Positions 25,441-34,413 of a stretch of 64,000 nucleotides of DNA are shown here, one piece after another. The first letter of the stretch is position 1, and the number at the start of each line of letters is the position of its first letter. Source of the DNA: Geobacter sp. UBA2189 (GTDB lineage: Bacteria; Desulfobacterota; Desulfuromonadia; Geobacterales; Pseudopelobacteraceae); NCBI GenBank assembly GCA_002328035.1, contig DCVL01000051.1, positions 62,001 through 126,000 on the forward strand. Direction: 5' to 3'. The notes under the pieces are model-generated. The model worked only from the letters and a program-made list of their open reading frames with translations. It was not told where the DNA came from and ran no database searches. Made by a program: the position numbers and the translations under genes.

Positions 25441-25479
25441 CTGTTTAACTGCCATATTACATTGCTATCGCTCTTAAGC

Positions 25480-26295
25480 TTAGAACAGTCTCAGAACAGA
25501 CTGGGCAGCCTGGGACGAGAGGGAGAGAGCGGTGGTACCAAGGTTCTGACGGGTCTGCAGCATCAGCATGTTGGCGCCTTCCTGGTTCATATCAGCCAGG
25601 GTCAGGTTGTCAGCTCCAGTTTGAAGAGTGCCAATCATGTTGTCGGTGAACTCCTGACGGGTCGTGATTATGTTCAGGTTGTTGGCCAGGTTCTTGGACT
25701 GGGTACGAAGCTGTGTAGTTGCTGAGGCCAAGTGGACTTGGGACAGGGTTATATCGCCATCGGCAGTCCATACGTTAGTTGGAGTTGAGATGGACAGACC
25801 TGAAGCAGTTGCGGTGAAGCCCTTCACCTCCAGCTTGGAAGTGGCATCCTCATTGAAGTTGACTGTCAGAGTGGCGCCGGTAAGCAGGTTGGTGCCACGA
25901 TACTGGGAGTCGCTGGCCATGGTGTTGATCTGTGTGATCAACTGCTGGTACTGGGTTGCAAATGTGGCGCGGTCAGTGGTGTTTGCTGTACCCAATGCGG
26001 CAGCGGCAAGACCTTTTGCAGCCTCAACCAGAGAGTTAATAGCACTGATACCAGCGTCAGCGGCTGTTGCTGTCTGAATGCCTTCAGACATACCATCCTT
26101 GCGGACTGCAAAGTCATTGGCGCGGTTCATATGTGACTGAGCAGCGAAGAAGTTGGTCGGGTTGTCAAGAGCCGAGTTTACCTGCTTGCCTGTTGAGAGA
26201 CGCTCCTGAGTACGATCTATAAGCTTGCTGGTACCTTGCAGCTGAAGAAGGTTGGAGCGCATACCTGCGGTTAGAGAGACGTCGTTTACTGACAT
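25480..26295 (-). CDS. fliC: Flagellin (short form)
   Basis: A 271-residue flagellin, the filament subunit. The N-terminal D0/D1 region (residues 1-130) includes LSTGKQVNSALDNPTNFF, and the C-terminal D0/D1 region (about 185-271) ends AAQSVLRLF. The variable D2/D3 part is almost absent (about 50 residues, Ser/Thr-rich), so few surface sites remain for glycan. The N-terminus MSVNDVSLTAGMRSNLLQLQ resembles the alphaproteobacterial flagellin type, consistent with the adjacent flbT/flaF. AAAGGGGAACC precedes the ATG. It is transcribed from a candidate FliA promoter and has a hairpin in its leader. Confidence 0.95.
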   Translation of the reverse strand: MSVNDVSLTAGMRSNLLQLQGTSKLIDRTQERLSTGKQVNSALDNPTNFFAAQSHMNRANDFAVRKDGMSEGIQTATAADAGISAINSLVEAAKGLAAAALGTANTTDRATFATQYQQLITQINTMASDSQYRGTNLLTGATLTVNFNEDATSKLEVKGFTATASGLSISTPTNVWTADGDITLSQVHLASATTQLRTQSKNLANNLNIITTRQEFTDNMIGTLQTGADNLTLADMNQEGANMLMLQTRQNLGTTALSLSSQAAQSVLRLF

Positions 26296-26301
26296 GATGG
26301 T

Positions 26302-26336
26302 TCCCCTTTCTGGGTTATTAATGGCTTCCTAGCCAT
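26302..26336 (-). promoter_or_regulatory. Flagellin leader: hairpin and ribosome-binding site
   Basis: In the minus-strand leader a perfect 6-bp inverted repeat (ATGGCT/AGCCAT, 26321-26326 with 26331-26336, four-base loop) lies about 25 bases before the ATG, followed by the AAAGGGGAA ribosome-binding site at about 26302-26310. FlbT of other bacteria acts on the flagellin leader, so this is a candidate regulatory site. Confidence 0.4.
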
Positions 26337-26351
26337 TTTTGATTACTTTAA

Positions 26352-26379
26352 GGTTCGGCACTCTTTTTAAGAAGCTTTA
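26352..26379 (-). promoter_or_regulatory. FliA (sigma-28)-like flagellin promoter
   Basis: On the minus strand TAAAGCTT (26379-26372) and GCCGAACC (26359-26352) resemble the sigma-28 boxes TAAAGTTT and GCCGATAA, but with a 12-base rather than 11-base gap. Transcription would begin near 26345, giving a leader of about 50 bases. The -35 part lies partly in the last codons of the upstream glycosyltransferase gene. Confidence 0.45.
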
Positions 26380-29063
26380 GAACTATTTTCAAATTTTTTC
26401 AATTCCTCAACAATCTCATAGATCACCTCCTCCCATTGAAAAGGATGTTGCTGACGGAAGAGCCGTGCCGATAGATACCAGGGGGTATCTGTTCGTCCCA
26501 TAAGCCAACGCCAGTCAGGATTATATGGCAACATGATCCAGACCGGTACCCCCAGCGCCCCGGCCAGATGGGCAACTGATGTGTCCACGGTAATAACCAG
26601 ATCCAGCTGAAGCAGTAGAGCTGCCGAATCAAGGAAATTCTGAATATGGCTTCCAGGATCTATCAACCTTAGTCCCGGTGGGGGAGCCACCGGACTGAAC
26701 TGGAGACTTACAAAGTCAATATCTGTAAAACCGGATAACGGCTTAAAAAAATCAGCAGCAATTGAGCGGTTCCGGTCATCTTCATGAGCTGGTCTTCCAG
26801 CCCACGCTAGCCCCACCTTGATCCGGCCGGTTGCAGGTTTCAGGATTTCAAAGATCACAGGTTTAGGCGGTTGTGGATTGAAATAGCGGGGCGGACATGT
26901 CAGGTTTCCAAGAAACCTTGGTGCACTCAACATCGGAGTCTGAATATCGGGGGTCAACTGATGACGACCCCGAACGACCACCTGCTGCACACCCTCTGCA
27001 ATGGCCAGCAGTGGTGCAATCTTTTCGTCCTGCGCCTCAACAATAACGGTTGCGCCCATTCCTGCCAGTACCCGCGCGTACCGCACAAACTGAATGGAAT
27101 CACCGTAACCCTGTTCTGACCAGAGTAGAATCTGCCGATTGGCAACCGGTTCGCCCTGCCAGCGCGGGATCTCCATATGCAGTTCCTGAACCGTACCGCC
27201 CGTGCTGAAACGGGATTCGTAATCCTCCCAGCCAGCAGCATAATCTCCCATGATCAACTCTGCCAACGCACGGTTAAATTTCATTCTATCATCATTCGGA
27301 TCAAGTGCAAGCGCTCGGTCGAAAAAAAATAGCGCCTCATTTGGCTTTCCTTGAGATCGCCGTATTGCCCCGAGATTATTCAATGCCAGTGTGTTGTCTT
27401 GATCCTGTTTCAGCACCTGTTGAAAGCACTGTTCTGCCGGTTCCAGATCGTTGAGGCGCTGCAGTGCTACCCCCTTTGAGTTCAATACTTCCTGGTTGTC
27501 CGGATTATGTTCCAGCGCTTGGTTAAAGCGTACCAGAGCCTCCATGAAGTGTCCCTGCTCAAGCAAGAGATTCCCCAGATCTGCCAGACTCTGACTACAG
27601 CTTGGCTCAATCTCCAGAAGTTGTTCCAGCGCTGACACGGCACCTTCGGTGTCTCCGTTGGCAAGCCGACAAAGCGCCAGATTCTGCCAGGCATGCAGAA
27701 AGCTGGGTTGTTCTGCAACCACGGTCTCAAGCTGCCGGATAGCCTCGTTTGTATTGCCTGTCCGCTGTAGGGTGTTGGCAAGATTAAATCGGGCTTCCAG
27801 GTAGTTTTTCCTTAGTGCAAGCGCTTTTTCGTAATGCAATTGTGCCTCATTAAAGCGTCCCATCCGGTCAAGGGTAGTGGCCAGATTGTTATGCAACTCA
27901 GGGTTTAATGGAGCATGGCACAGCAACTGACGATACCGCTGTTCGGCTGCCTGAAACCTGCCGGCATTGAACAGTTCTGCTGCACTCTGCTCATTACCGA
28001 CAAGGCTGATTACAGTTTCCGCCACCTCGTTATTCTGACCAGCCAACTCCCGTGCAATTGCATGGAAACTGGTGGCGGCATCCTTCCATGAAAGTGACTG
28101 CATTGAGCGACTGGCAGCTCCGGCCAAAAGCGCTAGCGCCGTTCGGTCACGGTAAGCCTGTTCCAAAAGGCTTACCGTCTCTTCCACCGATGGCTCAAAC
28201 CAGACCCCTGCAGGGGCTCCATCCAGCATTGACACCACCGGCTCGTAGCTGGTCAGGCAGAGTGCGTTGCCCGGGCCAACCACATCACGATGTCCAGTCA
28301 TGGTCGAGGCCAGCACCGGCCTGCCGCAGGCCATGTACTCACACATCACCATATTATTACCGCCTTCACAGCGATTTGGGAACAGGCCGATATCACTGGC
28401 CTGATAAGCCTGACGCATCCGCCGGTTATCCATCACCGGGTGGATTATCACCCGATCAAGCGGTATATCGTTTTCAGCCAGCAGACTAAGATAGAACTGG
28501 TCGCAGGGCATATCCTGATAGCGGAAGTCAATCAACCGGCTCTGTTGCATCGTCATTATCGAGGCGGGCCAGTGGTTGTGCCAGGCACAAGCCAGCCAGG
28601 CATTGGGATGGCGAGCCATAAAGATCCGCATGGCGGCAATGACCAGATCATGTCCTTTACGAAACTCAAACTTACCTCCGGAAAAGACAATAAACCGGCC
28701 ATCATCCGCTCTGGAGGGCACAGGCGCAAAGACCGCCGGATCAATACCCTGCAAAATAGTGGAGGTACGATCCATACCGGCAATCCGCAGATGATGCTCG
28801 CACCATGATGAACCGGCAACGATATGATCCCACCTTCTGGCAGCCTCAGGGATATAGCGGTAAGCAATGATCTCCGACTCGAAAAAACAGTAGCCGATGT
28901 TGATCCGGTTCCACTGCTCCGCACAGGAGGGGGCAAAGTGATGTCCGGCCACACTATGTAGCGTCACCCAGTCAATCGGCGGCAGCCTGGCAATTTCCGC
29001 GCTCAGATAGGTACCGGCTATTCCCCAGCCGTGGGTTGTGCCGGTTGGCATGGCTACAATCAT
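26367..29063 (-). CDS. Glycosyltransferase (GT4-like) - TPR - GT9-like fusion protein
   Basis: An 898-residue three-part protein. Residues 1 to about 340 form a GT-B glycosyltransferase with the sugar-nucleotide motif EGGNNMVMCEYMACGRPV near residue 240. About residues 365-610 are seven or so TPR units (for example AQLHYEKALALRKNYLEARFNL). The last 270 residues contain a heptosyltransferase/GT9-like domain: GLAWAGRPAHEDDRN, DLVITVDTSVAHLAGALGVPVW and LPYNPDWRW. It is the last gene before flagellin, only 71 bases upstream, so it is a strong positional candidate to act on flagellin. The second half is paralogous to the 547-residue protein at 35706-37349. Donor and acceptor are unknown. Confidence 0.85.
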   Translation of the reverse strand: MIVAMPTGTTHGWGIAGTYLSAEIARLPPIDWVTLHSVAGHHFAPSCAEQWNRINIGYCFFESEIIAYRYIPEAARRWDHIVAGSSWCEHHLRIAGMDRTSTILQGIDPAVFAPVPSRADDGRFIVFSGGKFEFRKGHDLVIAAMRIFMARHPNAWLACAWHNHWPASIMTMQQSRLIDFRYQDMPCDQFYLSLLAENDIPLDRVIIHPVMDNRRMRQAYQASDIGLFPNRCEGGNNMVMCEYMACGRPVLASTMTGHRDVVGPGNALCLTSYEPVVSMLDGAPAGVWFEPSVEETVSLLEQAYRDRTALALLAGAASRSMQSLSWKDAATSFHAIARELAGQNNEVAETVISLVGNEQSAAELFNAGRFQAAEQRYRQLLCHAPLNPELHNNLATTLDRMGRFNEAQLHYEKALALRKNYLEARFNLANTLQRTGNTNEAIRQLETVVAEQPSFLHAWQNLALCRLANGDTEGAVSALEQLLEIEPSCSQSLADLGNLLLEQGHFMEALVRFNQALEHNPDNQEVLNSKGVALQRLNDLEPAEQCFQQVLKQDQDNTLALNNLGAIRRSQGKPNEALFFFDRALALDPNDDRMKFNRALAELIMGDYAAGWEDYESRFSTGGTVQELHMEIPRWQGEPVANRQILLWSEQGYGDSIQFVRYARVLAGMGATVIVEAQDEKIAPLLAIAEGVQQVVVRGRHQLTPDIQTPMLSAPRFLGNLTCPPRYFNPQPPKPVIFEILKPATGRIKVGLAWAGRPAHEDDRNRSIAADFFKPLSGFTDIDFVSLQFSPVAPPPGLRLIDPGSHIQNFLDSAALLLQLDLVITVDTSVAHLAGALGVPVWIMLPYNPDWRWLMGRTDTPWYLSARLFRQQHPFQWEEVIYEIVEELKKFENSSKAS

Positions 29064-29115
29064 GGCCTACCCCTTTCGGCACAGCAGACTGCCCGATATC
29101 TAAGCGCTATTGCCA

Positions 29116-31074
29116 TTATGACAGCTCCACGTAACGTGCCAGAGAGATCACGGTAAAATCATCCGGATAACTGGTCAGCAGCTGGTGCGCTGCCTCCCTG
29201 GCCTGTTCCGTCCGTCCTGCGGCTAGCAACTGACGCACCGTTGAACTCATATAACGCTTCCATCCGCTTTCCAACAGATCAGGGCGGCCGCACTCACGGG
29301 CTATCTTGCGCCATTTGGCCATAAATAGTGCCCGGTTGCGTAGTTGCACCTCCCCGGCAGTTTCATCATGCCCCATATATGGGATACTGCGCAGGGCTCT
29401 GATTGTGCCACTCCAGTGATGATTATATGCAACCGTGGGAATAACGTAATTCTTGAACCCCGCCTTCCTGATCTGAAGGCCGACATCCCATTCCTCAAAA
29501 TAGCAGGGGGTAAAGCCGTTCTCAAACCGGATGCCATTTTCCTCAAACAGCCTGCGGTTAATGGCAAAAAAGAAACCGGAGACAGCATCCACCTCAAGCG
29601 GCTCCTGAAAACTTCCCTTGTCAAAATAGCAGTAATCCCGACTGAGGTTGAAGTTGACATAAGCCCCCTGTGGGCCAACGCAGGCCGCACCAGGCAGCTC
29701 TCGCAGCCCTTGCTCCAGCGCTGTTACCGCCTCAGGCAAGATGTGGGCATCGGCATTCAGGATAAACACCGTATCGGCCTCTGACATGTCAAGTCCGATA
29801 TTCCACCCCCGTGCAACTCCCACATTCTGTTTCATAATGGCATGACGAGTTATCCTGGGGTGGTCTTTTAACTCTTCCCCCACGCTGGCACCGTTAAAGA
29901 CCACCACCACCTCGCCATCAATCCCCTGCAGATCGTCCAGCAGGGTCAGAATATTGTATTCGCTGGCAGGAGAGTAGTCCAGCACAGGGATCACAAAGCT
30001 TCTTTGCGGAGCATTCCGAGACTGAGCCGAGCGCAACTCTTCAACAAATGAAACCTCACCGGCCAGAGACTGATGGCGAAGTTCTTCCGGGCTGAAGGTG
30101 TCCGGTTTACCGGACAACACCACAGCCAGCATATCTTCAACCCTGTGACGGTAGGTGTGGGCAGCATGCACCAGTCTCTGTCCGCGCCTGGCTATCCGTT
30201 CACGCAGTTCCTCATTTTCCAGATAGAAACGAGCCATATCCAATACGTTGCCGTCATGGTAACAGGCATACTCCTCGCCATCGATGAACAGCTCTGATTG
30301 GCCGCTACCGCGAGCCATATCGCACAGCAACATGCTGCCGGTAGACAGCACCTCAAAAAAACGCATGTTCAGGTCATTATTCACCGCGTTGTTAAACACC
30401 AACTTCGAAGCTGAAAAGATTTGAGCCATCTCATCCCAGAAAGCACGAGCCAGGTTCAGTGGGAGGCCGCTGTTCAGTTCTGCCAGAAGTCTTTCCCGAC
30501 GTGAATCTATCGGAACGCTGCCTACAAAGCTGACATTATGCAGCTTCTCGCACGGATAGGCACGATGCACTTCCGGATCGCAGGCCAACGGCAGCCAGTA
30601 GGTTTGGGGATTTACTTCTCTTAACTTCTCAAGGTAATTGCGCTGGGCAATAAAAACATAATCAAAGTGGGTAGCCAGGTAAATATGCCTGGCAAGAGTG
30701 AGATGGCTGTCAATCAGATAACAGCAGGTAGGGCATTCAAAGGCTTCAAGATTCTCAGGGAGATAACCCTTTGCTGACTCTATCCAGATAAACAGGTCAG
30801 GACGCGGCTGTAGGGGATGCGCCTGCAGTACAGCCCCCATGTCGGTTTCAAATTCAGTGCTGATATCAAGGGGGGTGATCGGCTGCTTCATGTTCTGTAG
30901 AGACCATTTTTCGATATTGCTCTCTGGTAGCATCGGTCCAACAGTGACGGTTCGGCACAGTTTACGGAAAGCCCGTTCAAAATAGACCGCTGTAGTTACC
31001 GGATAGGACATGTACGAAAGCCAGATCGTCATATCTTCAAACTGTCGCAGATCGTTCCTTGTTTCAAACCGCAT
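29116..31074 (-). CDS. CgeB-like glycosyltransferase fused to GT2 glycosyltransferase
   Basis: A 652-residue two-domain protein. Residues 1 to about 330 resemble the CgeB/glycosyltransferase-group-1-like fold, with HNVSFVGS and NMRFFEVLSTGSMLLCD as the donor-site signature. From about residue 356 a GT2 GT-A domain follows: FVIPVLDYSPA, QNVGVARGWNIG and the metal-binding NADAH at about 440-444. Two different transferase folds in one chain suggest addition of two successive sugars. GGGGCGGGG precedes the ATG by about 5 bases. No membrane segments are seen. Confidence 0.85.
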   Translation of the reverse strand: MRFETRNDLRQFEDMTIWLSYMSYPVTTAVYFERAFRKLCRTVTVGPMLPESNIEKWSLQNMKQPITPLDISTEFETDMGAVLQAHPLQPRPDLFIWIESAKGYLPENLEAFECPTCCYLIDSHLTLARHIYLATHFDYVFIAQRNYLEKLREVNPQTYWLPLACDPEVHRAYPCEKLHNVSFVGSVPIDSRRERLLAELNSGLPLNLARAFWDEMAQIFSASKLVFNNAVNNDLNMRFFEVLSTGSMLLCDMARGSGQSELFIDGEEYACYHDGNVLDMARFYLENEELRERIARRGQRLVHAAHTYRHRVEDMLAVVLSGKPDTFSPEELRHQSLAGEVSFVEELRSAQSRNAPQRSFVIPVLDYSPASEYNILTLLDDLQGIDGEVVVVFNGASVGEELKDHPRITRHAIMKQNVGVARGWNIGLDMSEADTVFILNADAHILPEAVTALEQGLRELPGAACVGPQGAYVNFNLSRDYCYFDKGSFQEPLEVDAVSGFFFAINRRLFEENGIRFENGFTPCYFEEWDVGLQIRKAGFKNYVIPTVAYNHHWSGTIRALRSIPYMGHDETAGEVQLRNRALFMAKWRKIARECGRPDLLESGWKRYMSSTVRQLLAAGRTEQAREAAHQLLTSYPDDFTVISLARYVELS

Positions 31075-31126
31075 GTAACCCCGCCCCTTCTTTCAGTAGC
31101 AGTATTGCCCGGAAGAACAAATATTC

Positions 31127-31153
31127 AAAACGGCTTCAGATAACATCCGTTTT
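31127..31153 (-). terminator. Weak possible terminator between glycosyltransferase genes
   Basis: A seven-base-pair inverted repeat (AAAACGG/CCGTTTT, 31127-31133 with 31147-31153) with a 13-base loop in the 141-base gap. Only partly convincing. It might set different expression levels within the island. Confidence 0.25.
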
Positions 31154-31215
31154 ATCAAAACAATGGGTCATCCTTATGGTGCCAATCAGTGGCAGAAACC
31201 TCCGCCAAGGATTTG

Positions 31216-32076
31216 TCAGCAGACAGCCTTGTTATCGGCATATTTTTGAAAATAATGATGAACCTCCAGGAAAGCAGCCGATTCAATGGCTGGCTTAAAG
31301 ACATGAAACAGCGCCAACAGGCTCATGGTTGCAGCACTTTCCAGGGGGCCGGCATAGCCCACCACCGGCATGCCGTACCAGGTTTGCTCAAGCAGATGCC
31401 GCAGGTGGGTCTCGGTCAGGAAAAAACAACCGGCATGGGGGTTTTCGGCTGGCACCATCCTGTAGCTTGCTTGGCCAAACGGCAGCACTATCTCGTCATT
31501 ACAGCCCGGCAAACGCAAAGCAGCAAGAAAAGCTGCGCTATCTTCCCAGAGAGGCCCGTCGATGTAAATTTTAGAGGGGACTGGCAGTTCCCCAAGCTCA
31601 TAACGCTGAGGCAACAGCAGGTATCTGGCATTGCCGGTGGTGGCATAAAAACAATCCAGCTTGGAAAAAAACAGAGGATCCCTGATAACAATATCATCCT
31701 CAAGAAAACAGTACCAGTCGTAGCTTCCGCAGGCTTCGCGCAGCACATCGTAACAGGAGTATCCCAGATAACGCGGATCTTCCACCTGGCTGTCATACAC
31801 CCGGTACATTTCCTCCTGTAATCCCAACTCGGCCAGCAGATGATTCTGACCATGCACACAGATGACAACATCAACGCTGCAAAGCAGCTGAGTGTTTGCC
31901 GGAAGGGTGCTGCCGTCATATAAAAGTATGTTTTGGCGGCTACCGAACTGTTGATGGAGTGAGCTTATACAAGCCCGTAATGCTTTTGCCCGCTCATCTC
32001 GATGCGCAATATCACTTGAACCGAAAGCGGCTGAGCCGGGGCCAAAATAGTGGGGTATGACGAATAGAAGCCTCAT
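31216..32076 (-). CDS. GT-A-like glycosyltransferase (family unassigned)
   Basis: A 286-residue protein with FLEDDIVIRDP near residue 136, a DxD-like site of nucleotide-sugar transferases, and a putative Rossmann start RLLFVIPHYFGPG. Both fit a retaining or inverting GT-A enzyme, but no numbered family could be assigned. The ATG at 32076 directly follows the stop of the upstream GT-methyltransferase gene (TAAGATG), so the two are coupled. A longer frame from 32103 exists but would start inside the upstream gene without a clear site. Confidence 0.65.
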   Translation of the reverse strand: MRLLFVIPHYFGPGSAAFGSSDIAHRDERAKALRACISSLHQQFGSRQNILLYDGSTLPANTQLLCSVDVVICVHGQNHLLAELGLQEEMYRVYDSQVEDPRYLGYSCYDVLREACGSYDWYCFLEDDIVIRDPLFFSKLDCFYATTGNARYLLLPQRYELGELPVPSKIYIDGPLWEDSAAFLAALRLPGCNDEIVLPFGQASYRMVPAENPHAGCFFLTETHLRHLLEQTWYGMPVVGYAGPLESAATMSLLALFHVFKPAIESAAFLEVHHYFQKYADNKAVC

Positions 32077-32077
32077 C

Positions 32078-33634
32078 TTAGCGAGCCTCCTCGACAGAAT
32101 CATGGGTTTTTATGCAGTAAAAGCCCCAGTACAGATCAGGTCCGGCGATCACCTCAAAGGAATAATCTACATCAGCCTGAATTCTGAAGCCACTCCGTTC
32201 AAGCAGGGAGCGCCAGCCTGATTTTGTCAGAACACTGTAATGATTCGGGTTACGCTCGTGGTGGCATGACGTTTCAGGAGCAGGGACTTCCAGGTACAGC
32301 ATTCCTCCAGGGCGCAGTACCCTGTTAAATCCGTGCAGCGTAAAAAGCGGAAAGACGCTGTGCTCAATCACATGGCGAGCCCATAGCAGGTCATGGCTTT
32401 GATCTGGCAGTTTCAAAAAAGACTGATCCATCCTCTGAACATTAAATCCCTTGCCACGACATGCCTCAACATCTTCATCACTTAACGTTACTCCCAGATA
32501 GAGAGCTTGGCGCTCTCTGAAAAATTCAAGGGCTGGCCCCTGTCCGCAACCCACATCCAGAACCCTCATACCCGGGCTTACAGGGTAAAGGCCTTCAAGC
32601 TGTTCCAGAGCCTTTTGAGTAATCTGACCATGGATCTGGCTGGGTGCCTCTGGATAAACATCTGCTTCGATCCGGTCGAGAAAACTACTTAAGCCTGAAA
32701 AATCGCGGGGATCGTCATTACAGGATTGCAAGGCATCTGGCAAGGGAATACCCCTTACCCCCAACTCAGCTTCCGGTACGGCCCTTGTGTCTGTTCCGAT
32801 GAATGGCCAGGGGAAGAACTCTTTAAGCCTTATTGGGAATTCCCTCTGCTTCTGGAGCAGCAACCAGTTCATGGCGATCCCCTTGTATCCGTAATACTGC
32901 TCCTTGAACAGAAGCTGGCTTAACAAAACGTAGGCCTTATGCTGAAAGACCAGATCCTCCATCATGGTTTCATGGCACGAAAACGGATACTGTTGTCCAA
33001 GGTCTACGATTGCGCCATCATCAAGAGTTTTAAGCAGAGCCGGGGGTTCGTGCGAAGCCCAGCGACAACCAGGCGAATATCTCCAGACACGCAGCCAGTT
33101 TGCGCTCAGCTGGTGTGAAGACAAGGCATCATCCAACGCAATAAGATCTGGAGTAATGTAGAAATGACAGCAGAACAATGCCGCCGTCCTGTCATGGTTT
33201 TCAAGAAACAACTGACGTAGACGCACAATTTGCTTGGGCGTCCAAAACTCATCAACGTCAAGCTGCCACAGCAGACACTCTTCATCAATCGTTCCCATCG
33301 GAGCATTCACCATCTCCAGCTTGCCATCCCAGAGCTGTCCGGGTGGTGGACGATAAATGGTGATGCAATCAGGATTAAAAGTCTTAAGCTGATCAATATA
33401 TGCGCTGGTTCCATCGCTGCTCAGACCATTCAGGTGGAGCGTATCAGACAGCTTCCCACCATATACATGGGACCACGCGGTGTCGTGACTCAGTGCAGCT
33501 GCCCCTTCAACAATATGCCAGTGCCACCTGAAGGGGAGTTTTTCAATAACACGGTAGTGGTAGCGTATGAAGGGCTCTCCATTAAGAACTATCGTCAAAA
33601 AATGGATTGGAAGATTTTCGGCACACCGATTCAT
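32078..33634 (-). CDS. Glycosyltransferase-like - methyltransferase fusion protein
   Basis: A 518-residue protein. The N-terminal part starts with LTIVLNGEPFIRYH, like a GT2-type strand and loop, and contains LWQLDVDEFW with a DxD-like centre; it is probably a glycosyltransferase. From about residue 340 a class I SAM-dependent methyltransferase follows: MRVLDVGCGQGPALEF (SAM loop), DLLWARHVIEH and FNRVLRPGGMLYLEVP. The methyltransferase probably caps or decorates the sugar added by the first domain. The ATG at 33634 is preferred because it follows the upstream stop at 33639 closely; an upstream frame extends to 33664. Confidence 0.7.
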   Translation of the reverse strand: MNRCAENLPIHFLTIVLNGEPFIRYHYRVIEKLPFRWHWHIVEGAAALSHDTAWSHVYGGKLSDTLHLNGLSSDGTSAYIDQLKTFNPDCITIYRPPPGQLWDGKLEMVNAPMGTIDEECLLWQLDVDEFWTPKQIVRLRQLFLENHDRTAALFCCHFYITPDLIALDDALSSHQLSANWLRVWRYSPGCRWASHEPPALLKTLDDGAIVDLGQQYPFSCHETMMEDLVFQHKAYVLLSQLLFKEQYYGYKGIAMNWLLLQKQREFPIRLKEFFPWPFIGTDTRAVPEAELGVRGIPLPDALQSCNDDPRDFSGLSSFLDRIEADVYPEAPSQIHGQITQKALEQLEGLYPVSPGMRVLDVGCGQGPALEFFRERQALYLGVTLSDEDVEACRGKGFNVQRMDQSFLKLPDQSHDLLWARHVIEHSVFPLFTLHGFNRVLRPGGMLYLEVPAPETSCHHERNPNHYSVLTKSGWRSLLERSGFRIQADVDYSFEVIAGPDLYWGFYCIKTHDSVEEAR

Positions 33635-33638
33635 AAAG

Positions 33639-34349
33639 TCAGTCCAGTTTTGTGTAGGCCACAACCGTATCAGTTCTGGTCTGGTTATCGTTTATATCGA
33701 GGATTTCAGCGACAGGAGGCTTTTGATCATGCCAGATCTTGAGAGGTCCGAAAAAAGAACGATGCCATTTAGGCCTGAAATTCCAGTTAAACGGAAGAAC
33801 AAAAGGGTTGAATCCTGTCATCTCAATGGCTCGGGCAAAGGCTGCTTGGTCATTATGCTGCATAGTGGCGAAGCGACCGTCTGGCGTAATAAAATCAAGT
33901 GAAGAATCGACGGTACGCACCAGCCTGGACCACATATACATTAATGATTGTGCAGCCTCCGTAAAAAAAAGCACACCAGTATTATATTCGATTAGATCGC
34001 CAGAAAACCTTAAGCCGTTATAACGCCTTGCCCAGGGACACTCGCAAATGCAGCAAGCGAGGCCATGCTGACGTGCCATTTCAAACCCGTAATCAAGGGT
34101 TCCAAGCACCATTGTATCGGCATCAAGAAATAGTGTGGTCTTGAATGGCGAAATCTCTGAGATCCTTGCCTTGTGAAGCAGCATGGAAGCAGAATCAACT
34201 TCTTCAAAAGCAGCATTTACGCGGTGTACATGAACCGGAAGAGCAGGATGATACTCCTTCAGAGAGGCCATGGAACGTTCAAGAAGATGATCGTGTCTGG
34301 TGCCCCAGACCATATAAAGGACTCCACAGTTCTCATTGGCTAACGTCAT
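33639..34349 (-). CDS. GT8-like nucleotide-sugar transferase
   Basis: A 236-residue protein with a DxD centre in LFLDADTMVLG (about residues 74-84) and YNTGVLFFTEA, as in GT8-type or similar GT-A transferases. It lacks a membrane anchor and should work in the cytoplasm. GGGGCAGAGAG precedes the ATG. It is followed within 5 bases by the GT-methyltransferase gene. Family membership is uncertain; the DAD motif and general layout are the basis. Confidence 0.65.
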   Translation of the reverse strand: MTLANENCGVLYMVWGTRHDHLLERSMASLKEYHPALPVHVHRVNAAFEEVDSASMLLHKARISEISPFKTTLFLDADTMVLGTLDYGFEMARQHGLACCICECPWARRYNGLRFSGDLIEYNTGVLFFTEAAQSLMYMWSRLVRTVDSSLDFITPDGRFATMQHNDQAAFARAIEMTGFNPFVLPFNWNFRPKWHRSFFGPLKIWHDQKPPVAEILDINDNQTRTDTVVAYTKLD

Positions 34350-34413
34350 CTCTCTGCCCCTTATTAATCATCGTATTATCTGCAACATGAGTTACAGCTA
34401 CAATCAATACATC

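Noticed and set aside
31189..31821. 210-codon plus-strand frame opposite a glycosyltransferase
   Set aside because: Antisense to a gene with a DxD motif; no recognised domain and no strong ribosome-binding site.
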